The notes under the pieces are model-generated. The model ran no database searches, was not told the origin of the DNA, and was given only the letters and a program-made list of their open reading frames with translations. A program made the position numbers and the translations under genes. From the NCBI GenBank assembly GCA_949741605.1, contig CATJNB010000076.1, positions 1 through 41,418 of the forward strand: DNA of 41,418 nucleotides, given 5' to 3'. Numbering within the stretch: the stretch's first letter is position 1; every line of letters starts with the position of its first letter. The DNA is from an uncultured Eubacteriales bacterium. GTDB lineage: Bacteria; Bacillota; Clostridia; Oscillospirales; Acutalibacteraceae. Below, piece after piece: positions 16,674 to 25,594 of this stretch.

Positions 16674-16701
16674 TGCCTGTAACCAAGAAGGTAACAGGCA
16701 T
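16674..16701 (-). terminator. First tandem terminator downstream of tRNA-Leu
   Basis: Minus strand ATGCCTGTTACC-TTCTT-GGTTACAGGCAT-TTTTCTTTTTT. Confidence 0.7.
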
Positions 16702-16786
16702 TGGTACCGGTGGCCGGACTTGAACCGGCACGGGTCGCCCCAACGGATTTTGAGTCCGTCACGTCTGCCAATTCCATCACACCGGC
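16702..16786 (-). tRNA. tRNA-Leu (anticodon CAA), CCA encoded
   Basis: GCCGGTGTGATGGAATTGGCAGACGTGACGGACTCAAAATCCGTTGGGGCGACCCGTGCCGGTTCAAGTCCGGCCACCGGTACCA; anticodon loop CT-CAA-AA, T-loop GGTTCAAGTCC, long variable arm. Confidence 0.96.
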
Positions 16787-16934
16787 GGATTTTTGTGGTA
16801 TGCTGTCCACAACAGGATTAATTATACCCCACTTTTTCAGAAAATGCAAGGGGTTTCCCGAAAAAAAACAGCGTCCCAGAAAAACTGGTATCCTCCACAA
16901 AAATCCGACCTTTTTTTATTCTATTTTGCTAACA

Positions 16935-17714
16935 CTACACCGACGCCTCCACCACTGCAACCGCCTGATAGCCCAATTCCCGATAGCGTTCTTCCACCAC
17001 ACGCTTGTCATAACCAACCACCCCATGGTTTTCATAGGGGTCATTAAAATAGTAACGGTCTGCATCATAGCCCACCAGCACCAGACAATGCTCCCCAGCG
17101 CGCCATGTAAACTTACTGCCATCCGGCAGTTGCCACGAATCCGAATCCCGCGACTCTTTCATATCCATTGTCGCCCAAATCAAAACCGGGATGTCCGCAT
17201 CCACATAAAATGAAGACAAGTACGATAAACTGCTCCCGGTTTCATTGCGAACCTCCAGATTTTGCGGACATGCTTTTCGCAATGCGTCAATGATGACCGG
17301 CGCATAGCAGCCATATCCGCTTTTCGAGTATGGGTCCCCCACAAATGCCTGCCGGGGGTCCGGGCCAATGCGTACCCCATTTTCCCATGTAAACCCCTGC
17401 TTTGTCAGGTACTGGTCAATAAACTGCGAAGGGGTCATTGACATCCCGTAATATTGCAACACCATCACGGCACTCACACTCTCGCAGCCAGTCGGATACG
17501 TCCCGCTCTGTGACAAATAAGGCACGTCGATCATTTTGAACTGCCCATGCATACTCGCCGCATCGTAGCGGTACGCCTCCCCTGCCCCGCTCGATGACTT
17601 GACCATCTGGGAGCATACCAGAAGATATACAAAAAGAAACAGAAATAACAATACACCAATTCCAATCGACAAAATCGCAATACGGTTGCGAAGCTTTTTG
17701 CTGTGCCGTGTCAT
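16935..17714 (-). CDS. Membrane-anchored C39-like cysteine peptidase family protein
   Basis: N-terminal TM segment (RIAILSIGIGVLLFLFLFVYLLVC); IDVPYLSQSGTYPTGCESVSAVMVLQYYG, GEHCLVLVGYDADRYYFNDPY motifs. Start MTRHSKK at 17714. Confidence 0.85.
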   Translation of the reverse strand: MTRHSKKLRNRIAILSIGIGVLLFLFLFVYLLVCSQMVKSSSGAGEAYRYDAASMHGQFKMIDVPYLSQSGTYPTGCESVSAVMVLQYYGMSMTPSQFIDQYLTKQGFTWENGVRIGPDPRQAFVGDPYSKSGYGCYAPVIIDALRKACPQNLEVRNETGSSLSYLSSFYVDADIPVLIWATMDMKESRDSDSWQLPDGSKFTWRAGEHCLVLVGYDADRYYFNDPYENHGVVGYDKRVVEERYRELGYQAVAVVEASV

Positions 17715-17796
17715 ACCTGCCCTGCCTCCTTTCTGCTTCCATTTTACACGGAAAACAGACAGGAAGTCCGCAAAAAACTGCAAAAGAACTGCAAAA

Positions 17797-18699
17797 TCAG
17801 AAGATATTACAGCTAAAACCAGTGATGACATTGCGTATGGGATCATAAAACAACACCAGACGATTCTGGTTATCCATACTGTATACCAGAAGGATTTCAT
17901 CGCGGTAGGCAATGCGCTCACACTTGCTCCCACGCATCACCGACGCCAAAAAATTCGCGTCAAGGTTCGTACACCGGTTTATGTCGGACAGCCAGTGCAA
18001 AAGCGGGTCATCGTCCTTCTCTCCAGCCATCTCTGGAAACTGCCCAGGCGGGTAATAGGTGCTATAATCGCCCCGATAAGGGTCGGTCCAGTTGGCTGCT
18101 AAAATTTTATCCAAATATTCATTGGCTGCCTTTACTGTCGAATCCAGAAGGGGGGCTGGCTCCTGTTTGTAGATATGGAAAAAAACATATTTCCCGATAC
18201 TCCTGCTCCATACAGCATCCAACAGGCAGTCATAGCCGCTTGTCGTGCGTATTGGGAAATTTTTCAGGGCAGCCCAACTATCTTTTGTATTGTCCCCGTA
18301 AAAGCGCACGCTCTTCACAAGATCCGACCACGAGCTGTCAAAATCCATCTGGGAGGTCGCCATCAGTTCCCTGAGCTGCATCTCCAACTCATCACCCAGC
18401 TGCTTTTCCACCATGGACAGATCAATGGGGAGTTGATCCATCTGATATTCTGTGTAAAATTCCTCCAGGGTCAGGCCGCTCTTGATATCAAACTGGTCCC
18501 ATGGGAAAATAATCAGCTCGTCGGTATCCTCGACATACAAAAGCTGGTTAATGGCCGGTATATCGCTGACTGTCACAATGCTGTTTTTATACGAGGGCAA
18601 AAATACCTGTAACAGGAAGTTGAACCCTACCCCCAAAACAATCGCGCAACCAGTCAGCAGAACCGTCACCCATGGGAAACGCTTCCAATGGATTTTCAC
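17797..18699 (-). CDS. Hypothetical membrane-anchored protein cotranscribed with a two-component system
   Basis: 300 aa; N-terminal TM segment (FPWVTVLLTGCAIVLGVGFNFLLQVFL); overlaps upstream kinase gene by 4 nt. Confidence 0.8.
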   Translation of the reverse strand: MKIHWKRFPWVTVLLTGCAIVLGVGFNFLLQVFLPSYKNSIVTVSDIPAINQLLYVEDTDELIIFPWDQFDIKSGLTLEEFYTEYQMDQLPIDLSMVEKQLGDELEMQLRELMATSQMDFDSSWSDLVKSVRFYGDNTKDSWAALKNFPIRTTSGYDCLLDAVWSRSIGKYVFFHIYKQEPAPLLDSTVKAANEYLDKILAANWTDPYRGDYSTYYPPGQFPEMAGEKDDDPLLHWLSDINRCTNLDANFLASVMRGSKCERIAYRDEILLVYSMDNQNRLVLFYDPIRNVITGFSCNIF

Positions 18700-20141
18700 T
18701 GCATCTGCACCTCCATCTCAAAGGAAACCGCAGTCCCCTTTCCGGGTTCGCTTTCGATGTGCAGCTCGCCCCCATGGATCCGCACAATTTCCACACACAG
18801 CGCAAGCCCCAGCCCTGCCCCGCCATGCTTTCTGGTACGGGATTTGTCCAGCATATAAAACGGCTGTATCACCTTACGAAGTTCTTCCTGCGGCATCCCA
18901 ATCCCAAAATCCTTTACCGTAATTTTCACCTTTCCCTCCTGTGAAAGCACCGCATCCAGCCGAACAATCCCGCCCGCCGGCGACGCTTTGGCCGCATTGT
19001 CAATGAGGTTATACAGCAGGGATTTCAACAGCTCAGCGTCTGCCTCAATGATCCCATCCACTGGCTGTGCCTGCAAAGCGATGTCGTTTTTTTCGAGCAT
19101 GGGAGAGAGTACCGCCTGTACTTCATGGAACAGCTGCGGCAACGGCTGCGGGGTCTTTTCGATCTGCGTATGCCCGACGGTAATCAGTTCCATGAGCTTG
19201 CCGGAAAGCGTACGCAAACGTTTGGCTTCCTCCACGATGATCCCCGCATATTCCTGCCGCTGCTCGTCCGGCACTGTGCGCTGAATCCGCAAAAGATCCG
19301 AAAACCCAAGGATGGACGTCAAGGGGGTTTTCATTTCGTGGGCAAGATTTGCAATAAAATCCTTACGGTCATTCGCTACCTTCTGCAAACCATCTACATT
19401 TTGTTCGACCGCGTCTGCCATGAGGTTCATGTTGCGGCACAATTCCATGAGTTCTAAACTACCCTGTTCGCGCAGACGGATCTCATAATTACCCTTGGCA
19501 ATCTGGCGGGTGGTATCGTTGATGTTCCGCAAAGGGGCCAGCAGCCACAGCAGGACAAGCAGCAAAATACCCGCAATCACACACGCACAAATGACACTGA
19601 CAATCTGTACAAAACGCATCTGCTGGTCGCGGAACCGGTAAATGTGGGAAATATCCAAGGAAGTAAACAGGTCATAATCGCGCCCTTCCACCGATATTTT
19701 GGAGTGGACCACCAAATGGGACTGTTCCCCCACATCTATAATTTGCAGCTGGTAACTGCCCTTTTCCAGTTCGGGCGCAGGCACACCAGACTGTCTGGAA
19801 CATTCCACAGCTTCCGGATTATGCGCCGCAATCGTGAGCTTCTCCTGTACGATCAGTACGCCCCTGTCCGCCTCCATGCCGGTTTTTACCTGCTTTTCCA
19901 GCAGTTCAAACACGGTCTCCTCGGGAAGGAAAAAACGGTTTTGCTTGAGCCGCTCATACAGCACATTATTTAGCAGGTTCACCGAAAAAGTCTGGTGTTC
20001 GGTAATCCCCCTCGTATGTTCCTGCTGCACCAGAAGCTGATGGCTGCGAAACAGCAACAGGGCCGCCACAAGGTCAATGGCGAGCATAATCATAGCGAGC
20101 GAATAAAAAAAGATTTGCTGCCAGAGCTTTAACTTTTTCAT
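18696..20141 (-). CDS. Sensor histidine kinase (HAMP, HisKA, HATPase_c)
   Basis: FIANLAHEMKTPLTSILGFSDLL, LIDNAAKASPAGG, DFGIGMPQEEL, HGGAGLGLALCVEI. Confidence 0.93.
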   Translation of the reverse strand: MKKLKLWQQIFFYSLAMIMLAIDLVAALLLFRSHQLLVQQEHTRGITEHQTFSVNLLNNVLYERLKQNRFFLPEETVFELLEKQVKTGMEADRGVLIVQEKLTIAAHNPEAVECSRQSGVPAPELEKGSYQLQIIDVGEQSHLVVHSKISVEGRDYDLFTSLDISHIYRFRDQQMRFVQIVSVICACVIAGILLLVLLWLLAPLRNINDTTRQIAKGNYEIRLREQGSLELMELCRNMNLMADAVEQNVDGLQKVANDRKDFIANLAHEMKTPLTSILGFSDLLRIQRTVPDEQRQEYAGIIVEEAKRLRTLSGKLMELITVGHTQIEKTPQPLPQLFHEVQAVLSPMLEKNDIALQAQPVDGIIEADAELLKSLLYNLIDNAAKASPAGGIVRLDAVLSQEGKVKITVKDFGIGMPQEELRKVIQPFYMLDKSRTRKHGGAGLGLALCVEIVRIHGGELHIESEPGKGTAVSFEMEVQMQ

Positions 20142-20803
20142 GGTTCATTCCGGCTTTCCAACCGGTATCCCAGTTTCGGAATGGTAATCAGGCGGTTTTG
20201 CAAACCGGTTTTGCGGCGCACCTGCTGTACATGGATATCGACTGTGCGGCTTTCGCCTTCAAATTCATACCCCCAGATGCTCGAAAGCAGACGTTCGCGG
20301 GTGATGGCGATATCCGGGTTTTGCAAAAAGAACACCAGCACATCAAATTCCTTTGGGGTCAGGGAGAGCAGCTGTTCCCCCTTTTTGACGGTATGGGCAT
20401 CGAGGTTTACCGAAATTTCCTCGTAGACCAGTTCCTTTTTCCCCTTATTGGAACGCCGGAGTACCACTTCAATGCGTGCCAGCAGTTCGACGGCTTCAAA
20501 CGGTTTGACAATATAATCCTCCGCCCCCAGCCGCAGCCCCTTAACCTTATCCGAAACATCCTGCATGGCGGTCAGGAAAATAACCGGCGTTGTCCGGCAC
20601 GATACCTGTTCCAGCACAGAAAACCCATCCATCCCCGGCAGCATGATATCCAGAAGCGCAAGGTCAAAATCCCCCGAATTGAGCGCAGGCACAGCCTGTG
20701 GGCCGTTGTCGCAAACCACGCTTTGATACCCACCCATTGTAAGGGTCGCCGCGATCATTTTGGCAATGTTTTTGTCATCCTCTACAATTAAAATTCGGAT
20801 CAT
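20138..20803 (-). CDS. OmpR-family response regulator
   Basis: MIRILIVEDDKNIAKMI...LALLDIMLPGMDGF...GAEDYIVKPFE...SRTVDIHVQQVRRKTG; start at 20803 after GGGG RBS. ORF-track extension upstream is non-coding. Confidence 0.93.
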   Translation of the reverse strand: MIRILIVEDDKNIAKMIAATLTMGGYQSVVCDNGPQAVPALNSGDFDLALLDIMLPGMDGFSVLEQVSCRTTPVIFLTAMQDVSDKVKGLRLGAEDYIVKPFEAVELLARIEVVLRRSNKGKKELVYEEISVNLDAHTVKKGEQLLSLTPKEFDVLVFFLQNPDIAITRERLLSSIWGYEFEGESRTVDIHVQQVRRKTGLQNRLITIPKLGYRLESRNEP

Positions 20804-20969
20804 AACATATCCCCCTTTCCTACAACGATTATACAAACCCCGACACAAAAAAACAACCGTTTTCCTCAGGCAAACAAAACTTTTGCATTTCCTTTGCAAA
20901 ACAGAAAAACCGTCCCAACACACCTGCGGACGGTTCTTGTCTGGAAACTTCCGAGTGAACGGAAAGCTT

Positions 20970-22148
20970 TTAATAATAATATTGATCCACCTTTTTGCCA
21001 AGCGAGCGCAGCAAAGCAGACAGCTGATCCAAAATCTTGAGTTTAATTCCGATATCTGACGGCATCCCCTGCTGCTGATGCGCCGTATTGCGCGCTGTGC
21101 CAATAAAAAGATTTAATTGCGTACATTCTTCCAAGAGCATACGCGCAATCCTTGCCGCCCCATTTGGCTCATCCAAACGCCGGAAAAACGAAGGGTCTAC
21201 ATGCAGCTGGTTTTCCTTATACTCCCGCAGCAGCTCTACCGTGTAGCCCAGCGTCACAACCCCCTCGGTAATGAAATCCACCCCATCCATGCGCGCCATG
21301 GGCGGGATGGTATCGGTGGCAGTTTCCGGGAGGGTCTGCACCTTGCGCGAAAGGGTGCGCGCGGCGATGTTCGAGCTGGTACCCCCGCTGATAATTTTGT
21401 TACCTGGCATCCCCATAAAATCATGCACCATCACCGCATCATCCTCCATATTCAGCGGCGGCCCCGACATCAGGTTCACCATACTTTCCGGCATGATCTT
21501 GACAATCAAATCCGTGGAATCATCCCCCGGCTTTTCCAGATACAATTCGTTTACTGCCTGCGACAGCGACGATGCAAGCCTTGGAGCGGAATGTTCCTTT
21601 TGGGTGATTTTGGCCAGCCATTTGGATACCGCATCCCAGTTCCAGCCAAAGTTTAGTGCCTCGCCCGCACCCGCGTAAATCATGCCGTCGCTAATCAGGG
21701 CAATGACGTCCCCCGGCTGCACCTGAAAGTGGCTTTCCGTAATGCGTTTGCCCGACACTTCCCGGTGTTCGGAGGTAAGCTCGAGTACCTCCCCATTGCG
21801 GATGTAAATACATGGCGGGTTATCAAATTCCACCAGATAGGCGTTGCCATCATCAAACACCTGAAGTACGCTAAAGGTCGAATAGGCAAGGCCCCGCTCG
21901 CTGCATACCGGGAGCGTCTTGACAATCGTTTCCACTGCCTGGTCAATGGCCGCGCCTTCATGCAGCATGGTCGCTAAAATGCTGCTGGTCAGGGTCGAGA
22001 GGATATTCGCTTTCACCCCGCTGCCAAGGCCGTCGGAAAGCACGGCAATCACCGAATCCTCGGTCGATGTCACCTGTACCTTATCCCCGCATAACTCCTC
22101 CCCATACCGGAACAGGCTCCGGCACGCAATATCAACATGCCATTCCAT
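20970..22148 (-). CDS. SpoIIE-type (PP2C-like) serine phosphatase with uncharacterised C-terminal domain
   Basis: MEWHVDIACRSLFRYGEELCGDKVQV...SDGLGSGVKAN...VQPGDVIALISDGM...DDSTDLIVKI; C-terminal ~168 aa containing NKIISGGTSSNIAARTLSR...MDGVDFITEGVVTLGYTVELL. Confidence 0.85.
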   Translation of the reverse strand: MEWHVDIACRSLFRYGEELCGDKVQVTSTEDSVIAVLSDGLGSGVKANILSTLTSSILATMLHEGAAIDQAVETIVKTLPVCSERGLAYSTFSVLQVFDDGNAYLVEFDNPPCIYIRNGEVLELTSEHREVSGKRITESHFQVQPGDVIALISDGMIYAGAGEALNFGWNWDAVSKWLAKITQKEHSAPRLASSLSQAVNELYLEKPGDDSTDLIVKIMPESMVNLMSGPPLNMEDDAVMVHDFMGMPGNKIISGGTSSNIAARTLSRKVQTLPETATDTIPPMARMDGVDFITEGVVTLGYTVELLREYKENQLHVDPSFFRRLDEPNGAARIARMLLEECTQLNLFIGTARNTAHQQQGMPSDIGIKLKILDQLSALLRSLGKKVDQYYY

Positions 22149-22155
22149 TGTCTCC

Positions 22156-23883
22156 TTACTCCTTCCCATCCTGACCATTCTGCTGCCCCACCATCATCTC
22201 TTTGAGCCGGGTCAATGTGACCTTTGTTTCCGCTGTGGTTTCCCCAAGCAAAAAGGCAATCTGCTGTGCGGCTACCATTTGCTTATCGATGACCTTCTGC
22301 GCCATTTCCATACTGTCCATACGCAGTTTGTATTTCTGTTCCTGCTCCTCGATTTCCTGTGTAATATCCCGCAGCATCCCGATCACCACATTCTCATTTT
22401 CCAAATATAAAATATCCTGTTGGGTCGTGATCCCATATTCGGGGTATGCTACGGTTTTGTTATGGATCGCTTCTTTGGTTTCCTGCACCCGTTCAAAATC
22501 CGAAGCGTCCAAGAGTTCGTACAAGTTTTTCTCCAGCGCTTCATGGCGGGAAATACCAAACGCCTGTTGTGCCGCTGTGTTAAATTCAATGATGTCCATT
22601 TCCTCATTGACAATCATAATGATCTCCGGGCTCTGCGCCAATACATGGTTGGAGAGGGATTCGGCCCGCTCCCGCATATACGGCAGGCACATATTCCATT
22701 CGGCCTTGTTCTGATACACGGCAACCACCTTATCCCGGCAGGTAGCATACCCGCACGTGCCGCAGTTGAGTTCTTTCTCCGGGGTATCCTTGCCGATCTT
22801 CTCGAGCAGTTTGCGGATGGTCTGTTCGTCTGGCAGAGCCTCCTTGGAGGAACGGTCAAAAAATGGTTTCCCCAGCGCCACCTGTGCCGGCAAGTCCGGG
22901 AACCTGTCACAATCCTGCTGTGCATACCGGCGTACCTGCCCCCTTTTGCGGAACCGCGATACGGGGTCGCCCACTGTTTTCGGGCCGTTGATACAGCCGT
23001 CCTCACAAATATTCAATTCAATCACACAATGCTCCAGTTCCCCCCGCTCCAGCGATTCACACAGCAACTGGCAGTTTTCCTTCCCGCTGACACTAAGCAG
23101 CTCCCAATCTCCCAGATCACCGCCCGCGCAGGCTTTGATCGATTCTAAAATCCCATCTGCAATCGGATACATCCGCAGGATTTTGGAGCTTTCATTTAAA
23201 AATTTTACTGGCTGGGCGTTTTCGAGCGTTGCATTTGCGTCCTTCATCCACGTTTGCAGTTCCTCAAACGTCAGCACAGCGTCAATCTCACTGTCGTGAC
23301 GGATATCCTGTGCTTCGTCCTTCTTGGCAATGCATGGCCCCACAAAGACCACCTTCGCATCGGGATATTCCTGCTTGAGCAGGCGGCCATGGGCGATCAT
23401 CGGCGATACCACAGGGGCTAACTGTCCGATTAAGCTGGGGTAATATGTTTCGATCAGGCGGTTGGCAGACGGGCAACTGGTGGTGATGAGATTCTTCTGT
23501 TCCCCCTGTTTCATTTGCTCGTAATACGCAGCGGTCACATATGCCGCCGCTGCGGAGGTTTCCGACACCCCATAAAACCCTAAGGCTACCAGCTGTCCCG
23601 CAAACTGTTCCGGCTCTGTCACGTCAAACGCGCTGTAATAGGATGGCGCCAGGGAAACAAGTACCTTTTGCCCGCTTGCGAGAAGCGATTTTACCTTTTC
23701 CGTACTGCCTGACACCACCTTGGCCCCCTGCGGGCATCCCATCACGCATGAGCCGCAAAAAATGCAGTCCCGCTCAATGATCTTTGCCTGATGGTTCTCA
23801 ACCCGGATCGACTTTACCGGGCATACGCGCACACATTTATAACAGTTCTTGCAATTCGCTTTTTCCGAATGGATCACACTCAT
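22156..23883 (-). CDS. [FeFe]-hydrogenase-like protein with 2x[4Fe-4S], H-cluster-type domain, Fe-S domain and PAS domain (putative sensory hydrogenase)
   Basis: CKNCYKCVRVCP and CIFCGSCVMGCP; TTSCPSANRLIETYYPSL, VGPCIAKKDEA, IELNICEDGCINGP; LNCGTCGYATCRDKVVAVYQNKAEWNMCLPYM; PAS-like IIMIVNEEMDIIEFNTAAQQAFGIS. Confidence 0.88.
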   Translation of the reverse strand: MSVIHSEKANCKNCYKCVRVCPVKSIRVENHQAKIIERDCIFCGSCVMGCPQGAKVVSGSTEKVKSLLASGQKVLVSLAPSYYSAFDVTEPEQFAGQLVALGFYGVSETSAAAAYVTAAYYEQMKQGEQKNLITTSCPSANRLIETYYPSLIGQLAPVVSPMIAHGRLLKQEYPDAKVVFVGPCIAKKDEAQDIRHDSEIDAVLTFEELQTWMKDANATLENAQPVKFLNESSKILRMYPIADGILESIKACAGGDLGDWELLSVSGKENCQLLCESLERGELEHCVIELNICEDGCINGPKTVGDPVSRFRKRGQVRRYAQQDCDRFPDLPAQVALGKPFFDRSSKEALPDEQTIRKLLEKIGKDTPEKELNCGTCGYATCRDKVVAVYQNKAEWNMCLPYMRERAESLSNHVLAQSPEIIMIVNEEMDIIEFNTAAQQAFGISRHEALEKNLYELLDASDFERVQETKEAIHNKTVAYPEYGITTQQDILYLENENVVIGMLRDITQEIEEQEQKYKLRMDSMEMAQKVIDKQMVAAQQIAFLLGETTAETKVTLTRLKEMMVGQQNGQDGKE

Positions 23884-23918
23884 AATTCTAAAACCCCTCC
23901 CTTTTTTCTGTCCATTTT

Positions 23919-23947
23919 ATTATAGCACATCTTGCTGCAATGCAACA
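23919..23947 (-). promoter_or_regulatory. Putative promoter for hydrogenase/SpoIIE pair
   Basis: Minus strand TGTTGC - 17 nt - TATAAT with extended -10 (TGC TATAAT). Confidence 0.4.
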
Positions 23948-24067
23948 GTAGCAAGCAGCCGCGAGAAACATTTTTCCTGAAATTACAAATCCGGGTATAG
24001 AAATGCCGTTTCCGGATCACAATATCTTCCAGAAGAAGTTCCGTTTGGTGAAAGGAGCGTGTGTGTT

Positions 24068-25564
24068 GTGACACAGGAAAACCCCCGTTTATCGCCGTCG
24101 TTGCTGGAAAATCTGATCGACCTGCAAAAAGAGTTTGACGGCAGTATGGATTTCGTAGTGCGGGAATTTACGATCACAGGTACGGATGCTGCACTGCTGA
24201 CTATTGACGGCATGGTCAATAAACAGGTCGTGTCCGAGAGCATCATGAACCCGATTTTATCAGCAGCGGTCATGGATCTCGAGCCTGAACAAAAAATGCG
24301 TTATTTGCGGGATAATATTTTGTCTGCCGTGGAACAGGTGCAATTGGTTTCCAAAGACGCAGTCATTTCCCGTTTGATGAACGGCTTTGCGGTACTCGCG
24401 ATCGACCAGTGCAGCTATATGCTGGCCTTCGGGGTACAGGGCTTCCAGCACCGGAGCATTTCGGAACCCAGCAGCGAAGTGATGCAACGCGGGTCGCGGG
24501 AAGGCTTTGTGGAGCCAATGCTGGTCAATATCTCCATGATCCGGCGCCGTATGAAAACCCCAAAGCTCAAATTTGAACCCATGGTGATTGGTGAGGAAAG
24601 CCAGACGAATATTTGCCTGTGTTACCTGCGGGACACCGTTTCCCCAGAGCTGCTCCGGCTGCTGAAAAAAAATCTCGCGTCCATCAAAATCAGGACGGTT
24701 CTTGCGGCAGGATACCTGACCCCTTTTCTCGAAAAGCCCAGCATCTTTAACGGGATTGGGTTATCGGAGCGTCCGGATACCGTATGCGGCAAAATCAACG
24801 AAGGGCGCGTTGCAATCCTCATCGACGGCACCCCAAACGCCCTGATTGTGCCGTTCCTGTTTGTGGAGAATTTCCAGAGCTTTGATGATTACGCGACCCG
24901 CCCGTTTTACGCCACGATGATCCGCTGGCTCAAGTATCTTTCTTTTTTCATCTCTATTTTCCTGCCCGGCATGTATGTGGCCAGCGCAACCTTCCACCCG
25001 GAATTTTTGCCGCAGTCGCTGCTGCAGAAAATCGCGCAAGCCGAATCCCAGACCCCCTTTTCCATCTTTATGGAAGCGGTTGTCCTGCACATCCTGTATG
25101 AGATTATGCGCGAAGCCGGCCTGCGGGTCCCACGGCCCCTGAGCCATGCGGTGAGTATTGTCGGCGCCCTCGTCATCGGGGATGCCGCTGTCAGCTCGGG
25201 ACTGGTTGGCGCGCCTACCCTGATGGTCATTGCGCTCACAGCTACGGCGTCTTATGTGACCCCAAACCTGTATGCTCCGGTTTCCCTTCTGCGCTTTTTG
25301 TTTATTATCCTTGGGGGGACAGTCGGTGTTTGGGGCATGATGCTCGGCTTTGGGCTGGTACTCATTAACCTGTGTGTGGAAAGCATTTATAAAGTCCCGT
25401 TTTCCGCGCCCGTTTCGCCGTTCCACTGGAACAGCATGCGGGATGTGCTGGTGCGTGCCGGCTGGCGTACGCTGGCCAAAAAAACCGATCAAGTCCAAAA
25501 TATGCCCGGTTCCGACCTGACGCAGCGCGGCGGCTCCGATGGTACGCAAAACCCCGGTTCCTGA
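24068..25564 (+). CDS. Spore germination protein, GerA/GerKA family
   Basis: DFVVREFTITGTDAALLTIDGMVNK, RPDTVCGKINEGRVAILIDGTPNALIVPFLFVENFQSFDDYATRPFYATMIRWLKY, REAGLRVPRPLSHAVSIVGALVIGDAAVSSGLVGAPTLMVIALTATASYV. GTG at 24068 has better RBS spacing than 24059. Confidence 0.95.
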   Translation: MTQENPRLSPSLLENLIDLQKEFDGSMDFVVREFTITGTDAALLTIDGMVNKQVVSESIMNPILSAAVMDLEPEQKMRYLRDNILSAVEQVQLVSKDAVISRLMNGFAVLAIDQCSYMLAFGVQGFQHRSISEPSSEVMQRGSREGFVEPMLVNISMIRRRMKTPKLKFEPMVIGEESQTNICLCYLRDTVSPELLRLLKKNLASIKIRTVLAAGYLTPFLEKPSIFNGIGLSERPDTVCGKINEGRVAILIDGTPNALIVPFLFVENFQSFDDYATRPFYATMIRWLKYLSFFISIFLPGMYVASATFHPEFLPQSLLQKIAQAESQTPFSIFMEAVVLHILYEIMREAGLRVPRPLSHAVSIVGALVIGDAAVSSGLVGAPTLMVIALTATASYVTPNLYAPVSLLRFLFIILGGTVGVWGMMLGFGLVLINLCVESIYKVPFSAPVSPFHWNSMRDVLVRAGWRTLAKKTDQVQNMPGSDLTQRGGSDGTQNPGS

Positions 25565-25594
25565 CTGGGCCGATTTTATGATGGGGGTGTCCGC

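Noticed and set aside
16595-17213. ORFs overlapping the tRNA-Leu on both strands (MVPVAGLEPARVAPTDFESVTSANSIT... and GVMELADVTDSKSVGATRAGSSPATGT...)
   Set aside because: Classic spurious translations of a tRNA-Leu gene and its antisense; the tRNA structure explains the sequence fully.
22420-23148. 242-aa plus-strand ORF antisense to the hydrogenase-like gene
   Set aside because: Shadow ORF of a strongly supported Fe-S protein.
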